Part shown: in pieces, positions 24,002 through 33,572 of the stretch
How positions within the stretch are numbered: position 1 is the stretch's first letter
Layout of the letters: each line of letters opens with the position of its first letter
Position numbers and translations under genes: made by a program
Origin: Streptomyces sp. NBC_01481
GTDB taxonomy: Bacteria; Actinomycetota; Actinomycetes; Streptomycetales; Streptomycetaceae
Assembly (NCBI RefSeq): GCF_026339995.1
Contig: NZ_JAPEPT010000001.1
Location: forward strand, 1,066,501 to 1,130,500
Reading direction: 5' to 3'
Length of the DNA stretch: 64,000 nt
Notes under the pieces: model-generated
Told to the model about the DNA's origin: nothing
Databases searched by the model: none
The model's input: the letters and a program-made list of their open reading frames with translations, nothing else

Positions 24002-26878
24002 TCAGGAGGCGGGCCGGTCGACGAACCGGAGGCTGGACTGGCGGGGCGTGCGCCGGTCGGTGTCCTTCTTCTCCGGAGCCGGAGATCCGGGCTCCGCCGA
24101 GCGGATCAGCTGCATCGATGCCGTCCGGCTCGTGCCGTCGGACTGCGTGGTCGACTGGTCCAGCCCCTGCTTGAGGTTGTTACGCGCGGTGATGCCCAAC
24201 TTGTGGTAAATGCGGTGCAGATGGTTCTCCACGGTGCGTACGGAGACCACCAGCTGGTTGGCGATGTCACGGTTCGACAGACCCGTCGCCGCGAGCGCGG
24301 CGACCTCGCGCTCCCGCGGGGTCAGCGGTGCGATGTCGCTCTCGCCGCGGCTCTCGCTCACCATCCACGGCGGCAGGGCGCCACCGCGGGCGCGGAGCAT
24401 GTCCTGGCAGGCCGCCCAGGCCTCACGGCCCTTGCGGCGCTGGCCCGATGCCCGGTACGCGCGGGCCGCCTGCGCGGCGGCCTCGGCGGCGAGCGGAAGC
24501 GCTCCCATGTCGCGGAACTGCTTGGAGACCTTGGTGAGCGCATTGCCGTCGGCCTCGGCGAGCGCCTGGATGTGATCGGCCATCACCCGCACCAGGCCCC
24601 CGGTGCTCTGCGAGGCGAGCTCGCGGGCCTGGTTGCGGAAGCGGCACGCGGCGCTCTCCTTGATCCGGGCCGCCAGATGCAGCGCGATCACCGCCGTGAC
24701 TGTGCGTCCTGAGGCCGCCGCGCCCTCGGCCAGCTCGACGGCCTGGGCGACGGCTCCCGTGAGGTCTCCGGTGTGGGCGAGCACCAGTGCGCGGTCGTGC
24801 GCGATCTCGTCCTCGGCGATCGGGTGCGAGACCGCCTCGCGCTGGACGAGGCGGGCCTCGACGAGGGTGCGCAGGGCCTCCGAGTGCATGCCCGACTCGG
24901 CGAGCGCGCCCGCCAGTTGGGCCAGCGGCCAGGCCCGCGTCGCCGGCCATTCGTGGCCCGTCTCGAAGGCGATCGCCTGCCGCAGCAGTACGACGGCCCG
25001 CTCGGGCTGGCCCAGCAGCCGCAGCAGCCTGGACCTGGCGATGATGCTCTGTACCAGAACGGGCCAGCGGTCGGTGGAGTCGTAGCGGCGCGGGGCGTCC
25101 AGGGTGTCGGCCGCCTCCTGCAGATTGCCCGCGAGGTAGGAGCAGCGTGCGGCGACGGCGTCGACGAGCACCAGCGCGTCGGTGTCCCAGTCGTACGAGA
25201 CGTCCCGGTAGCTGTTCAGCAGCTGCAGGGCGCCCGCGGGGTCCCCGAGTTCGGTCCGTGCGAATGCCACGACGGGCACCAGCGCCTGGGCGACGGGAAG
25301 CCCCGCGGTCTCGGCGTTGAGCACGGTGTCACCGATGGCGACGGCGTCCTGGAGCCGGTTGGACATCACGGCGATCATGGCGCGGCTGCCGTGCAGCACC
25401 CCGGCCTGCTCGGAGCCTACGGCCTTGATGGCGTGGGCCAGTACGGCCCCGGCGTCAGGCACCCGCCGCAGCCTCCAGGCCAGGTTGATGACCCGGGTGT
25501 GCACCGCGGCGATGTATTCGGCGTGCGGCACCTCGACGCCGCATTCGAGCGCCGTGGCCAGGACCGCCTCGGCCTCCTGGTGGGATCCCTTGCCGATCAG
25601 GACCTGGCCGAGGAGCAGAGCGGCGCGGATGCAGTCCGAGGGCTCGGAGCTCCGGGCCGCGCGGGTCACCACGCGGCACAGGTCCGTTCCGTACTCCACG
25701 GAGTCCGGCACCGGGCGATAGGGCGCCGAGTCGGCCTCCGAGGGGGTGTCGCGCAGCGCGAGCAGGCACAGGCGTTCCGCGAGTGCGAAGTCCCGGCGTT
25801 GGATCGCGGTGCGGGTCGCGGCGAGGAGCTGGTCCCGCTCGGGGACGATGCCCGCCTCCATCCGCAGGGAGACGATGCGCAGGACGTCCTCGACCCGGCG
25901 TGCGCCCGTACGTTCCAGGGCGTCGGCGACCTGTCGGCGCAGCCGCTGCGCGGTGAGGTCTGACATCCGGGACGCGACCACGACGCGGCTCAGCGGTACG
26001 GCGAGCCGCAGGTCCACGCGGGCCCCGGTGCGCTCGACGGTCACGATGCCGCGCAGGTCGAGTGACTCCGCCGCGTGGGCGAGGCCCGACGCGGCGGCGA
26101 TGTCGACTTCCAGCGGCTCGGCGACGGCGAGCATGTTCACGAGTTCGTTCTCGTCGTGACTGAGGTCCCGCAGTCCGAGTCGTATGACGTCGGACAGCCG
26201 CTTGCCCGGGCGTTCGGTCAGGCCCTGCCAGACCCAGGTCCCGTTCAGGCAGCGCAGCGACTCGTCCTCGAGGGAGTGCTCGATGAGTTCGCGCAGCATC
26301 AGCGCGTTTCCGTGGGTGGCTGCCCACAGACGCTCCAGCGTGGAGGTGTCGGTGTGGCCGCCGAGACGGGCGCGCAGGACGTCGCCCAGCGCGGCCCTGT
26401 CGAACGGAGCCACTTCGACGTGGTCGATGAGCCTGTCGACCCAGAGTTTGTCGATGCCGGCCGGGGTGATCGCGTCCTTGCGGCTGGTGGCGAGCACGCT
26501 GAGGCGGCCCGCTGCGACGAGCCGGTGGAGGCGGTGGCCGGATGCGGCGTCGACCAGATGGGCGTCGTCGATACCGACGACCGGACGCTCGGCCGCGGCG
26601 CCGTCCAGGGTGGACGGTTCGACGGACTCCAGGCATTCGGCGAGCGATCCGAACCCCTTGGCCCGCGTGCCGCTGTTCCAGCTCGCCCCGCCGACGGACA
26701 GGACCGTCCGGCCTTCGTCGGCCGCGCGCTCCAGTGCGGTGGACAGCAGCAGACTTTTGCCCACACCGGAGCCGCCGACCAGAATCGCTCCGCTGCCTCG
26801 CCCCAGGGCGCTTTCGACGGCGTCGAGTTCGGTATCTCGTGCAGTTATTGGCCAGTGGAAAACAACATCTGTTGACAT
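24002..26878 (-). CDS. LAL-family (large ATP-binding LuxR) regulator
   Basis: A 958-residue regulator. Walker A is VGGSGVGKS (residues 34-42) and Walker B is VVGIDDAH (about residue 100) in an AAA/STAND ATPase domain, followed by a long helical TPR-like middle. A LuxR helix-turn-helix near residues 850-895 reads LTPREREVAALAATGLSNRD, then VVSVRTVENHLHRIYHKLG, with an unusually long 60-residue polar tail after it. LAL proteins are pathway-specific activators of polyketide clusters. It is monocistronic between the tailoring operon and the exporter operon. Its ribosome-binding site is weak. Confidence 0.9.
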   Translation of the reverse strand: MSTDVVFHWPITARDTELDAVESALGRGSGAILVGGSGVGKSLLLSTALERAADEGRTVLSVGGASWNSGTRAKGFGSLAECLESVEPSTLDGAAAERPVVGIDDAHLVDAASGHRLHRLVAAGRLSVLATSRKDAITPAGIDKLWVDRLIDHVEVAPFDRAALGDVLRARLGGHTDTSTLERLWAATHGNALMLRELIEHSLEDESLRCLNGTWVWQGLTERPGKRLSDVIRLGLRDLSHDENELVNMLAVAEPLEVDIAAASGLAHAAESLDLRGIVTVERTGARVDLRLAVPLSRVVVASRMSDLTAQRLRRQVADALERTGARRVEDVLRIVSLRMEAGIVPERDQLLAATRTAIQRRDFALAERLCLLALRDTPSEADSAPYRPVPDSVEYGTDLCRVVTRAARSSEPSDCIRAALLLGQVLIGKGSHQEAEAVLATALECGVEVPHAEYIAAVHTRVINLAWRLRRVPDAGAVLAHAIKAVGSEQAGVLHGSRAMIAVMSNRLQDAVAIGDTVLNAETAGLPVAQALVPVVAFARTELGDPAGALQLLNSYRDVSYDWDTDALVLVDAVAARCSYLAGNLQEAADTLDAPRRYDSTDRWPVLVQSIIARSRLLRLLGQPERAVVLLRQAIAFETGHEWPATRAWPLAQLAGALAESGMHSEALRTLVEARLVQREAVSHPIAEDEIAHDRALVLAHTGDLTGAVAQAVELAEGAAASGRTVTAVIALHLAARIKESAACRFRNQARELASQSTGGLVRVMADHIQALAEADGNALTKVSKQFRDMGALPLAAEAAAQAARAYRASGQRRKGREAWAACQDMLRARGGALPPWMVSESRGESDIAPLTPREREVAALAATGLSNRDIANQLVVSVRTVENHLHRIYHKLGITARNNLKQGLDQSTTQSDGTSRTASMQLIRSAEPGSPAPEKKDTDRRTPRQSSLRFVDRPAS

Positions 26879-27325
26879 ATGTTCTCAAGCCCCCGCAGGA
26901 AGAATGTCAGCACCCTTTGATGAATGTCCTGGAACCCTCAGATGTCTTGGTGTGGTGGCTGATTAAGGAGCCCGTAACCAGGGAGAAACGTGCTTCTTCA
27001 ACTGCTCTGCTCCCCAGACGGCCGAAAATCAGCGCTGCTTTTTCGTCACTCGAACCTGGTGGGTCATCAGGACGATTACAAGTATAGACCGGCATGTTGC
27101 AAGCGGGACTTGAATGATTATGGCGGGGGCGGCAGACGTTGAATTGCCTGGTGGTTCCGGCATTCAGGTCCTGCGCGGCAGGGGAGCGGCAAGATGGACC
27201 GGCAATTCTGACATCCTGCAAGACGCCGTTCCGGTTGAGGGGACTTCAGGCCACGCATTCTGCTAGAGGGTTCCGTTTGCCGTGCTGAGGGGGGAGGTGC
27301 CTCCTTCGTGCCCGCGTCCGGATAC
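26879..27325. other. gene-free upstream region of the LAL regulator
   Basis: About 450 bp of lower-GC sequence between the LAL start and the exporter operon terminator. The only frames here (for example 26907-27221 minus) lack Streptomyces codon bias and family resemblance. It must hold the LAL promoter. I see no clear TGAGTA or TTAGAC palindrome in it. Confidence 0.6.
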
Positions 27326-27358
27326 CACTTGTCCCCGGTCGGGGACCGGGGACAAGTG
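27326..27358 (-). terminator. perfect 15-bp stem-loop after the ABC exporter operon
   Basis: CACTTGTCCCCGGTC and GACCGGGGACAAGTG pair perfectly around GGG, 31 bp past the stop codon of the second ABC gene on the minus strand. Confidence 0.88.
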
Positions 27359-27388
27359 ACCGTGCAGGGTGGCTGAATTGAATATCCG

Positions 27389-29128
27389 TCAGGAGTACTG
27401 ACGGGTAAGCCGCCAGCGCTGAGCACGGCTCCGCTCCGCCCAGAAGTCGGCGTACCGGCCATCCGCGGCGATCAGTTGCTCGTGCCTGCCGCGCTCGGCG
27501 ATCCTTCCGTCGTCGAGCAGCAGGATCTGGTCGGCGGCGGCCACGGTCTGCAGCCTGTGCGCGATGACCAGGAGCGTCCGGCGGGCGGTGAGATGGCTCA
27601 GTGCCTCCTGGACCGCCTGCTGGTTCTCCGGGTCGAGCGAGGCGGTCGCCTCGTCGAGCAGCACGATCGGAGCGTCCTTGAGGATCGCGCGGGCGATCGA
27701 CACCCGCTGGCGCTCACCGCCCGACAGCAGGGCGCCGCCCTCACCGACCTTGGTGTCCCAGCCGTCGGGCAGCCGCTGCACGATCTCCTCCACCCGGGCC
27801 AGCCGGGCGACCTCGCGAATCTCGCTCTCGGTGGCCGAGGGGCGGCCCACCCGGATGTTCTCCATGATGGTGCCCTCGAAGAGGTAGACATCCTGGAACA
27901 CCACGGAGATGCGGGACATCAGCACCTCGGGGTCGATGTCGCGCACGTCGACGCCGCCGACCCGCACCACACCGGAGTCCACGTCCCAGAACCGCGGAAT
28001 CAGCTTGCTGACCGTGGTCTTGCCGGAACCGGAGGGGCCGACCAGCGCGGTCATCGTGCCCTCCTCCATGACCAGCGACACCCCGGAGAGCACCGGAGTC
28101 CCGTCGTAGCTGAAGGACACGTTCTCGAACTCGATCGCGTTGCCGAGCGGGACCCGCGGGTCGTCCTGCTGCGGGAGCTGGGGCTGCTCGAGGAGATCGG
28201 AAACCCGGTCGAGCGCGGAGCGTGCCGTACGAAGGGTCGAGCCCAGCACCGCGGTCTCGGCGATCGGCTCGGTGAACCGGGCCGACAGGACCAGGATCGC
28301 CAGCAGCTTGGCCACGTCCAGGCCCCCGTCGAGGGCCAGATACGTGCCGGTCACCAGGATGACGGTGAACGCCGCCTGGACAACGAGGGCGAAGCTGATC
28401 AGACCGGGCACGCCGGTGACGAGGACCTTGCGGGACGCCTCGTACTGGGTGTGCAGCGCGTCGTCGAGCCCGCGCGTTCCGGCGCCCTTGCCGCCCCGGC
28501 CGAAGACCCGCAGAACGGGCTGGAGCTGGGCGAACTCGACGACCCGGCCGCCGGTCACGGCGTGTGCGGCGGTCCGTGCCTCGTCGGCCTTCTGGTTGAG
28601 ACCGGCGCTCCACCGGTAGACCACGACGATCACCGGCACGGTGAGCGTGGCCGCCAGCGCGAGGCGCCAGTCGAAGGCGTACATCACCAGCACGACGGTG
28701 GCCGGGGTGAGGAAGCTGGTCACCAGGGGCCGCAGCAGATGCGCCGGCACGCCCATGATGTCCATGACGCTCTTCGTGGCGAGCTGGCCGAGCTGCCCGA
28801 CCCGCTCCGGTGCGAACCAGCCCAGCGGCAGCGAGGCCACCTGGTCACCGATCCGGTGGTGCAGGGTCCTGGAGAGCGTCGCGCCCGCCTGGAAACCGGT
28901 GCGCAGGCTGTCGTAATAGACCGCGCAGTACAGGAAGGACACGCCGAGCAGCGACCAGATCCACGGCCAGACCGAGTCGGGATCGGAGCCGAACAACGCC
29001 TCCAGAATCGGGACCAGCAGGGCGAAGGCGATGCCCTGGAGCACCGCGCCCACCGCCAGGGCGACGAGCATCCTGCGTACGGGAGCTCCCTGCTCGGGGC
29101 CCACCACATTGAGCAGTTGGCGGATCAT
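27389..29128 (-). CDS. ABC exporter half-transporter (second subunit)
   Basis: A 579-residue fused membrane-ATPase half-transporter. An N-terminal six-helix exporter domain (residues 1-320) precedes an ATPase with Walker A GPSGSGKTT, a Q-loop in VVFQDVYLFEG, signature LSGGERQRVSIARAIL, Walker B IVLLDEATASLD with the catalytic Glu, and the switch His in VIAHRLQT. The ATG at 29128 overlaps the stop of the preceding ABC gene (ATGA), so the two very likely form a heterodimer. Given its place between the LAL and MMPL genes, it probably exports the cluster product. Confidence 0.9.
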   Translation of the reverse strand: MIRQLLNVVGPEQGAPVRRMLVALAVGAVLQGIAFALLVPILEALFGSDPDSVWPWIWSLLGVSFLYCAVYYDSLRTGFQAGATLSRTLHHRIGDQVASLPLGWFAPERVGQLGQLATKSVMDIMGVPAHLLRPLVTSFLTPATVVLVMYAFDWRLALAATLTVPVIVVVYRWSAGLNQKADEARTAAHAVTGGRVVEFAQLQPVLRVFGRGGKGAGTRGLDDALHTQYEASRKVLVTGVPGLISFALVVQAAFTVILVTGTYLALDGGLDVAKLLAILVLSARFTEPIAETAVLGSTLRTARSALDRVSDLLEQPQLPQQDDPRVPLGNAIEFENVSFSYDGTPVLSGVSLVMEEGTMTALVGPSGSGKTTVSKLIPRFWDVDSGVVRVGGVDVRDIDPEVLMSRISVVFQDVYLFEGTIMENIRVGRPSATESEIREVARLARVEEIVQRLPDGWDTKVGEGGALLSGGERQRVSIARAILKDAPIVLLDEATASLDPENQQAVQEALSHLTARRTLLVIAHRLQTVAAADQILLLDDGRIAERGRHEQLIAADGRYADFWAERSRAQRWRLTRQYS

Positions 29129-30921
29129 CAGCTGTTCCCTCCCACCGGAGCGGCGCTCACGGTCGTGATCAACGTGGGCTGGTGGGGTTGCCACTGAGCC
29201 GTCTTCTCATGGGCGTGCCACATCCGCGCGAACCTGCCGCCCCGGGCGACCAGTTCGGAGTGTGTGCCCCGCTCGACGATCTTTCCGTCGTCGAGCACCG
29301 CGATCACGTCCGCGTCGACCACCGTCGACAGCCGGTGGGCGATCAGCAGCACGATCTTGCCGCGGGTCAGCTCGGAGAGCGCGTCCTGCACCTTGGCCTC
29401 GGACTGCGGGTCGGCGAAGGCCGCCGCCTCGTCGAGGACGATGATCGGGGTGTCGGCCAGCAGCGCCCGGGCGATCGAGACGCGCTGCGCCTGGCCGCCG
29501 GACAGCCGTGCGTCCTCGCCGATCACCGAGTCGTAGCCGCGCGGCAGCGCCTCGATCACATCGTGGACGCAGGCGGCGCGGGCGGCGGCCTGCACCTCGG
29601 ACAGATCGGCGTCGGGCCGTGCCATCCGGATGTTCTCGGCGACCGTGTCCTGGGTCAGTTTGACGTCCTGGAAGACGAAGGCGACCCGGCTGTACAGATC
29701 CTCCAGGGCCAGTTCCCTGATGTCGACGCCGCCGATGGTGATCGAGCCGCCGGTCACGTCGCCGAACCGGGGAAGCAGAGTGGCCAGTGTGCTCTTGCCC
29801 GAACCCGAGGGGCCGACCAGAGCGGTGACCGTGCCCGGGACGAGCTCCAGATCGACACCTGCCACGGCTTCCTTCTTGCCGTCGTAGGAGAAGTGCACGT
29901 CCTTGTAGCTGACGTGGTTCCCGGACGGGGTGCGGGGCGCGTCGGAGACCGGGAGCTCCTCGGTGGCGAGGATCTCGCTGACGCGCTCGGCCGCGCCCTT
30001 GGCGAACCGCAGTTCGTAGCTCGCGTAGAACAGGGCGAGCACCGGCGCGGTGAGGCCGATCCCGAGCAGGGCGAACGGCAGCAGATCCACGGCGGCGATC
30101 CAGCCGTTCGTCACGAACAGCGCGCCGCCGGTCAGCACCGCCACCAGGACGGCGATCGGGGACAGCACGATCTCGGCTGCGGCCTTGGAGTTGAGCGTGG
30201 AGCGCACCCAGTTGAGGAAGAACGAGGAGAAGTCGTCCGCCGCCGCACCGAACTGCTGGTGCGCCCGGCGGGTCTGCCCGAAGGTCTTGACGACCGCGAT
30301 GCCCTGGACGAATTCGACGGCGCTGCCGTTGATCCGCTCCATCGCCTTGTCGTACTCGGGAAGGTGGCTCGCCATCCCGGCCATCGTGATGCTGTACAGA
30401 CCGAGCCCGATGACCAGCGGGGCGATCGTCACCAGGGTCATCTGCCAGTCGACCCAGAACAGATACGCCAGCGAGGTGACCGGCACGACCGTCGCGGCCG
30501 TCATGTCGAGCACCGAGTGGGCGATCATGTGGTGCATCGCGTCCACGTCGTCCTGCACGGCCTTCTTCACCGAGCCGGAGTTACGGGCGGAGAACCAGCC
30601 CAGCGGGACGCGGCCGAGCCGGTCCACGAGGCTTCGCCGGATGTGCAGCTGCAGTTCGTTGTCCGCGAAGTGGGAGATGGCGCCCGATGCCAGCAGAAAG
30701 ATCAGCCGCACCAGGAGGGCGCCGGCGCCGATCGCGGTGATGGTCCAGGCATCGCTGTTGCGGTCGGGCTCGTTGTCGAGCAGTACCCGGCCGAGTTCGG
30801 CGATGGCGATGAAGGGGACGACGCCGGCGACCGCCGAAACGGCCTGGGCGGCGACGGCCAGTCGTAGCCGTCCCTTGATCGGGCGAAGGATCTCGCCAAG
30901 TGCGGCCTTTTCCGCGGCCAT
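29128..30921 (-). CDS. ABC exporter half-transporter (first subunit)
   Basis: A 597-residue half-transporter. The six-helix domain occupies residues 15-330. The ATPase has Walker A GPSGSGKST, signature LSGGQAQRVSIARALL, Walker B IIVLDEAAAFADPQSE and a switch His in LIAHRLST. The DEAAAFADPQSE stretch recalls the YbtP/IrtAB-type half-transporters of siderophore systems, so import cannot be excluded, although Type IV exporter architecture and cluster context favour efflux. The promoter carries a TTAGAC-N3-GTCTAA palindrome matching one at the core biosynthetic promoter. Confidence 0.9.
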   Translation of the reverse strand: MAAEKAALGEILRPIKGRLRLAVAAQAVSAVAGVVPFIAIAELGRVLLDNEPDRNSDAWTITAIGAGALLVRLIFLLASGAISHFADNELQLHIRRSLVDRLGRVPLGWFSARNSGSVKKAVQDDVDAMHHMIAHSVLDMTAATVVPVTSLAYLFWVDWQMTLVTIAPLVIGLGLYSITMAGMASHLPEYDKAMERINGSAVEFVQGIAVVKTFGQTRRAHQQFGAAADDFSSFFLNWVRSTLNSKAAAEIVLSPIAVLVAVLTGGALFVTNGWIAAVDLLPFALLGIGLTAPVLALFYASYELRFAKGAAERVSEILATEELPVSDAPRTPSGNHVSYKDVHFSYDGKKEAVAGVDLELVPGTVTALVGPSGSGKSTLATLLPRFGDVTGGSITIGGVDIRELALEDLYSRVAFVFQDVKLTQDTVAENIRMARPDADLSEVQAAARAACVHDVIEALPRGYDSVIGEDARLSGGQAQRVSIARALLADTPIIVLDEAAAFADPQSEAKVQDALSELTRGKIVLLIAHRLSTVVDADVIAVLDDGKIVERGTHSELVARGGRFARMWHAHEKTAQWQPHQPTLITTVSAAPVGGNS

Positions 30922-30941
30922 CCGGTCCTCCAGAGGCTCAG

Positions 30942-30963
30942 TTAGACGTTAGACGGTGTCTAA
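30942..30963. promoter_or_regulatory. TTAGAC-N3-GTCTAA operator upstream of the ABC exporter
   Basis: TTAGACGGTGTCTAA (30949-30963) is a perfect 6-bp-arm palindrome, preceded by an extra direct TTAGAC half-site at 30942-30947. It lies 28 bp upstream of the first ABC start. The same arms, TTAGACACTGTCTAA, are at 59279-59293. The geometry is typical of a TetR-family dimer site. Confidence 0.7.
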
Positions 30964-31079
30964 TAGATGGAATGACTGTACCCGACGCGCGACTTGGTGC
31001 GTCAAGCGTTGAGGGGTGTTACGTAGTGCCGGACATCACCGATGACCGGCGAGAACGGCCGATGGCCGAGCCCGGGCCG

Positions 31080-31104
31080 AAGTGCCGTGAGGAGCACGGC
31101 ACTT
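31080..31104 (-). terminator. stem-loop terminator after the MMPL gene
   Basis: AAGTGCCGTG and CACGGCACTT form a perfect 10-bp stem with loop AGGAG, 25 bp beyond the MMPL stop on the minus strand. Confidence 0.8.
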
Positions 31105-31128
31105 CGACCCGGGAGCGAGACCGGCCGG

Positions 31129-33327
31129 TCAGCTCGGGACGGGAACACGCTCGGTGGACTCCGGGGCCTCGACCCCGTCGCCCTCCTTGATGCCGTACTT
31201 GGAGTACAGCTTCTGCAGGGGGCCCGGAGCCCACCAACTGGCGCGGCCCATCAGCTTCATGACGGTCGGCACCAGCAGGATGCGCACCACGAACACATCC
31301 AGCAGGATCGCGATGACCATGCCCACACCGAACAGCGTCATGGTCAGCACACCGCTCGTCGCCATGGCCGCGAGCGGCACGCACATCAGCAGCGCGGCAC
31401 TGACGATCAGCTTGCCGATGCTCTGCAGTCCCGTGGCCACCGCGGCGGTGGGCTCGCCCAGCAGGTCGTACTGCTCCCGGATCCTGGACACCAGGAACAC
31501 CTCGTAGTCCATGGAGAGTCCGAAGATCAGCGCGAACAGCATGATCGGCATATTGGGCTCGATGTTGCCCGTGGGATCGAAGCCGATCACATCGGAGAGG
31601 TGCCCGTCCTGGAAGATCCACACCAGGATTCCGAAGGTCGCCGAGAGCGACAGCAGGTTCATCGCGATCGCCTTGAGCGGCAGCAGCACCGAACCGAAGG
31701 CGAGGAACAGCAGGATGTACGTCGCGACGGCGATGTAGAGCAGCATCATCGGCAGCGTGTCGGCGAGCGCGTCCAGGGTGTCGTCGAACACCGCGGTCTC
31801 ACCGCCGAAGTACGCCTTGGCGCCCGGCGGCGGTGCCACCTCGCGCAGATCGTTCACCAGGTCCCGGGCCGGGCTGGAGACGGCGACCCCGTCGAACTTC
31901 ACCGAGACCCGCGCGGTCGTGCCCTCGGCTCCGGTGATCTGCGCGCCCTTCGCGCCGGGCACCTTGCCGAGCTTGTCGGCGTACGCCTGGAGCGCGGCGC
32001 CCTGCTCCTTGGACGTGGCCTCGCCCGCCAGGGTCAGCAGCGAGTCGATGGACTTCACGCCGTCGCCGTCGAAGTCCTTCTCCAGCATGTTGTGAACCTG
32101 GCGGCCCTCCGCGCTGTTGGGCAGCTGCCGGGCGTCGTTGGCGCCGAAGTCGATCCGCAGGAACGGCGACGCGAGGGCGATGAGCACGCCCAGCGTGACC
32201 ACGGTGATGGCCACCGGACGCCGCATCAGAACGTGGGCCAGCCTGTACCAGGCGCCTTCGCCCTCGGCCTCGGTCCGAGCCGCCGGTGCCTGTGCCGCAC
32301 GCTTCTTGCGGCGCAGCGACAGGGCGTTGACCTTCGGGCCCATGACCGCCAGAGCCGCCGGCAGCGCGATGATCGAGAAGAAGACGGACAGAACGACCGC
32401 CGCCACGCCGCCGTACGCCATGGACTTCAGGAAGGCGAAGGGGAAGAAGGTCATTCCGAACAGCGCCACCGCGACGGTGATTCCGGAGACCACCACCGTG
32501 CGTCCGGCGGTGGCGACGGTGCGCGAGATTGCGTCGGCTCCGGTGCGCCCGCGGTCCAGTTCCTCCCGGTAGCGGCTCACGATCAGCAGGCCGTAGTCGA
32601 TGGCGACCGCGAGACCGAGGACGGTGACAAGGCTCATCGCGAACACCGAGACATCGGTGAACTGTGCGATGACCCGCAGGACCGCCATCGAGCCCAGGAT
32701 GGACAGGCCGCCGACGAGGAGCGGAAGGCTGGCCGCGGCGAGTCCGCCGAACACGATCACCAGGAGCAGGAAGAGCACGGGGAAGGAGAAGCCCTCGGCC
32801 GCTCCGAGGTCCTCGCCGATCTCCTCACCGGCCTGATGGCCCGTCGGGACCGGGCCGCCGCGCAGGGTCTTGAAGCCCTGCAGATCCAGCTTGTCCTTGA
32901 CCGCCTTGTAGGACTCTTCCTTGATGTTGTCGTCGCTGCCGTGCAGGTTCATCGCGACATAGGTCGCGTGCCGGTCCCGGCTCACCTGCTCCGGCATCTT
33001 GGTCATCCAGAAGTGGGCCGACCCGGTGACCACCGAGCGCGGCAGCGAGTTCACCTTGTCGGTGACCGCCTTCTGGAACGCCGGATCGTCCACGGTCAGG
33101 TCGTCGTTGCGGTAGACCACGACCGCGTCGGGTGCCCGCTGAGGAAATGCCTTCTCGGCGAGGAGGGCCGCGTGGCGGCTCTCCGACTTCGGGTCTTCGA
33201 AGCCGCCCGGTTTCATGTCGCCGAAGACGCCGACGCCATAGACCCCGGACAGTACGGCGAACAACAGCGTGAAGATCAGCAGAGGCTTGCGCCCCCGGTG
33301 AATGAACCGCCCCAACCCCTCGAACAT
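31129..33327 (-). CDS. MMPL/RND-family transporter
   Basis: A 732-residue MmpL-type RND exporter with about 12 membrane helices in two symmetrical halves (residues 15-370 and 375-720). Each half starts with a helix followed by a periplasmic loop domain. The proton-relay region appears as VLGLAVAIDYGLLIVSRYREEL in the first half and IFGLSMDYEVFLVSRIREQY in the second (GLxxDYxxxxxxRxRE signature of MMPL). MmpL proteins export lipidic or amphipathic metabolites. The ATG at 33327 is preferred (GGGAGA upstream); the longer frame would run through a putative operator. The neighbouring divergent TetR gene is its likely repressor. Confidence 0.9.
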   Translation of the reverse strand: MFEGLGRFIHRGRKPLLIFTLLFAVLSGVYGVGVFGDMKPGGFEDPKSESRHAALLAEKAFPQRAPDAVVVYRNDDLTVDDPAFQKAVTDKVNSLPRSVVTGSAHFWMTKMPEQVSRDRHATYVAMNLHGSDDNIKEESYKAVKDKLDLQGFKTLRGGPVPTGHQAGEEIGEDLGAAEGFSFPVLFLLLVIVFGGLAAASLPLLVGGLSILGSMAVLRVIAQFTDVSVFAMSLVTVLGLAVAIDYGLLIVSRYREELDRGRTGADAISRTVATAGRTVVVSGITVAVALFGMTFFPFAFLKSMAYGGVAAVVLSVFFSIIALPAALAVMGPKVNALSLRRKKRAAQAPAARTEAEGEGAWYRLAHVLMRRPVAITVVTLGVLIALASPFLRIDFGANDARQLPNSAEGRQVHNMLEKDFDGDGVKSIDSLLTLAGEATSKEQGAALQAYADKLGKVPGAKGAQITGAEGTTARVSVKFDGVAVSSPARDLVNDLREVAPPPGAKAYFGGETAVFDDTLDALADTLPMMLLYIAVATYILLFLAFGSVLLPLKAIAMNLLSLSATFGILVWIFQDGHLSDVIGFDPTGNIEPNMPIMLFALIFGLSMDYEVFLVSRIREQYDLLGEPTAAVATGLQSIGKLIVSAALLMCVPLAAMATSGVLTMTLFGVGMVIAILLDVFVVRILLVPTVMKLMGRASWWAPGPLQKLYSKYGIKEGDGVEAPESTERVPVPS

Positions 33328-33393
33328 CACGTCTCTCCCTAGATCGTCAGCGAGCGCAGGTTGCCTTGCCTGACCTCGACGGTACGGCAACAG

Positions 33394-33404
33394 TAACACC
33401 GTTA
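33394..33404. promoter_or_regulatory. putative TetR operator (MMPL side)
   Basis: TAACACCGTTA, a short palindrome with centre AACACCGTT, in the promoter of the MMPL gene. A matching AACACTGTT lies at 33548-33556 in front of the divergent TetR gene. Short, so tentative. Confidence 0.45.
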
Positions 33405-33547
33405 TCAATCGCCTTCAGGGAGGGGATGGGCGTCGGTGTTGAGGGGTGAGCACGAGTAAGTGGCCTCTGACCTGCACTAATGCCAGGGCGAATTTTCGGT
33501 GAGGGGCGTAGGCTGGAAGTGTCTACGCAGAGCGACCCAGCTTGTAA

Positions 33548-33556
33548 AACACTGTT
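33548..33556. promoter_or_regulatory. putative TetR operator (TetR side)
   Basis: AACACTGTT, 17 bp before the TetR start codon and differing by one base from the AACACCGTT core near the MMPL promoter. It fits autoregulation. Confidence 0.45.
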
Positions 33557-33572
33557 GCGGTACATTTAACGT

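Noticed and set aside
26907..27221. 104-codon minus-strand frame upstream of the LAL gene
   Set aside because: Poor third-position GC bias, no family resemblance and no ribosome-binding site; it lies in the LAL promoter region.
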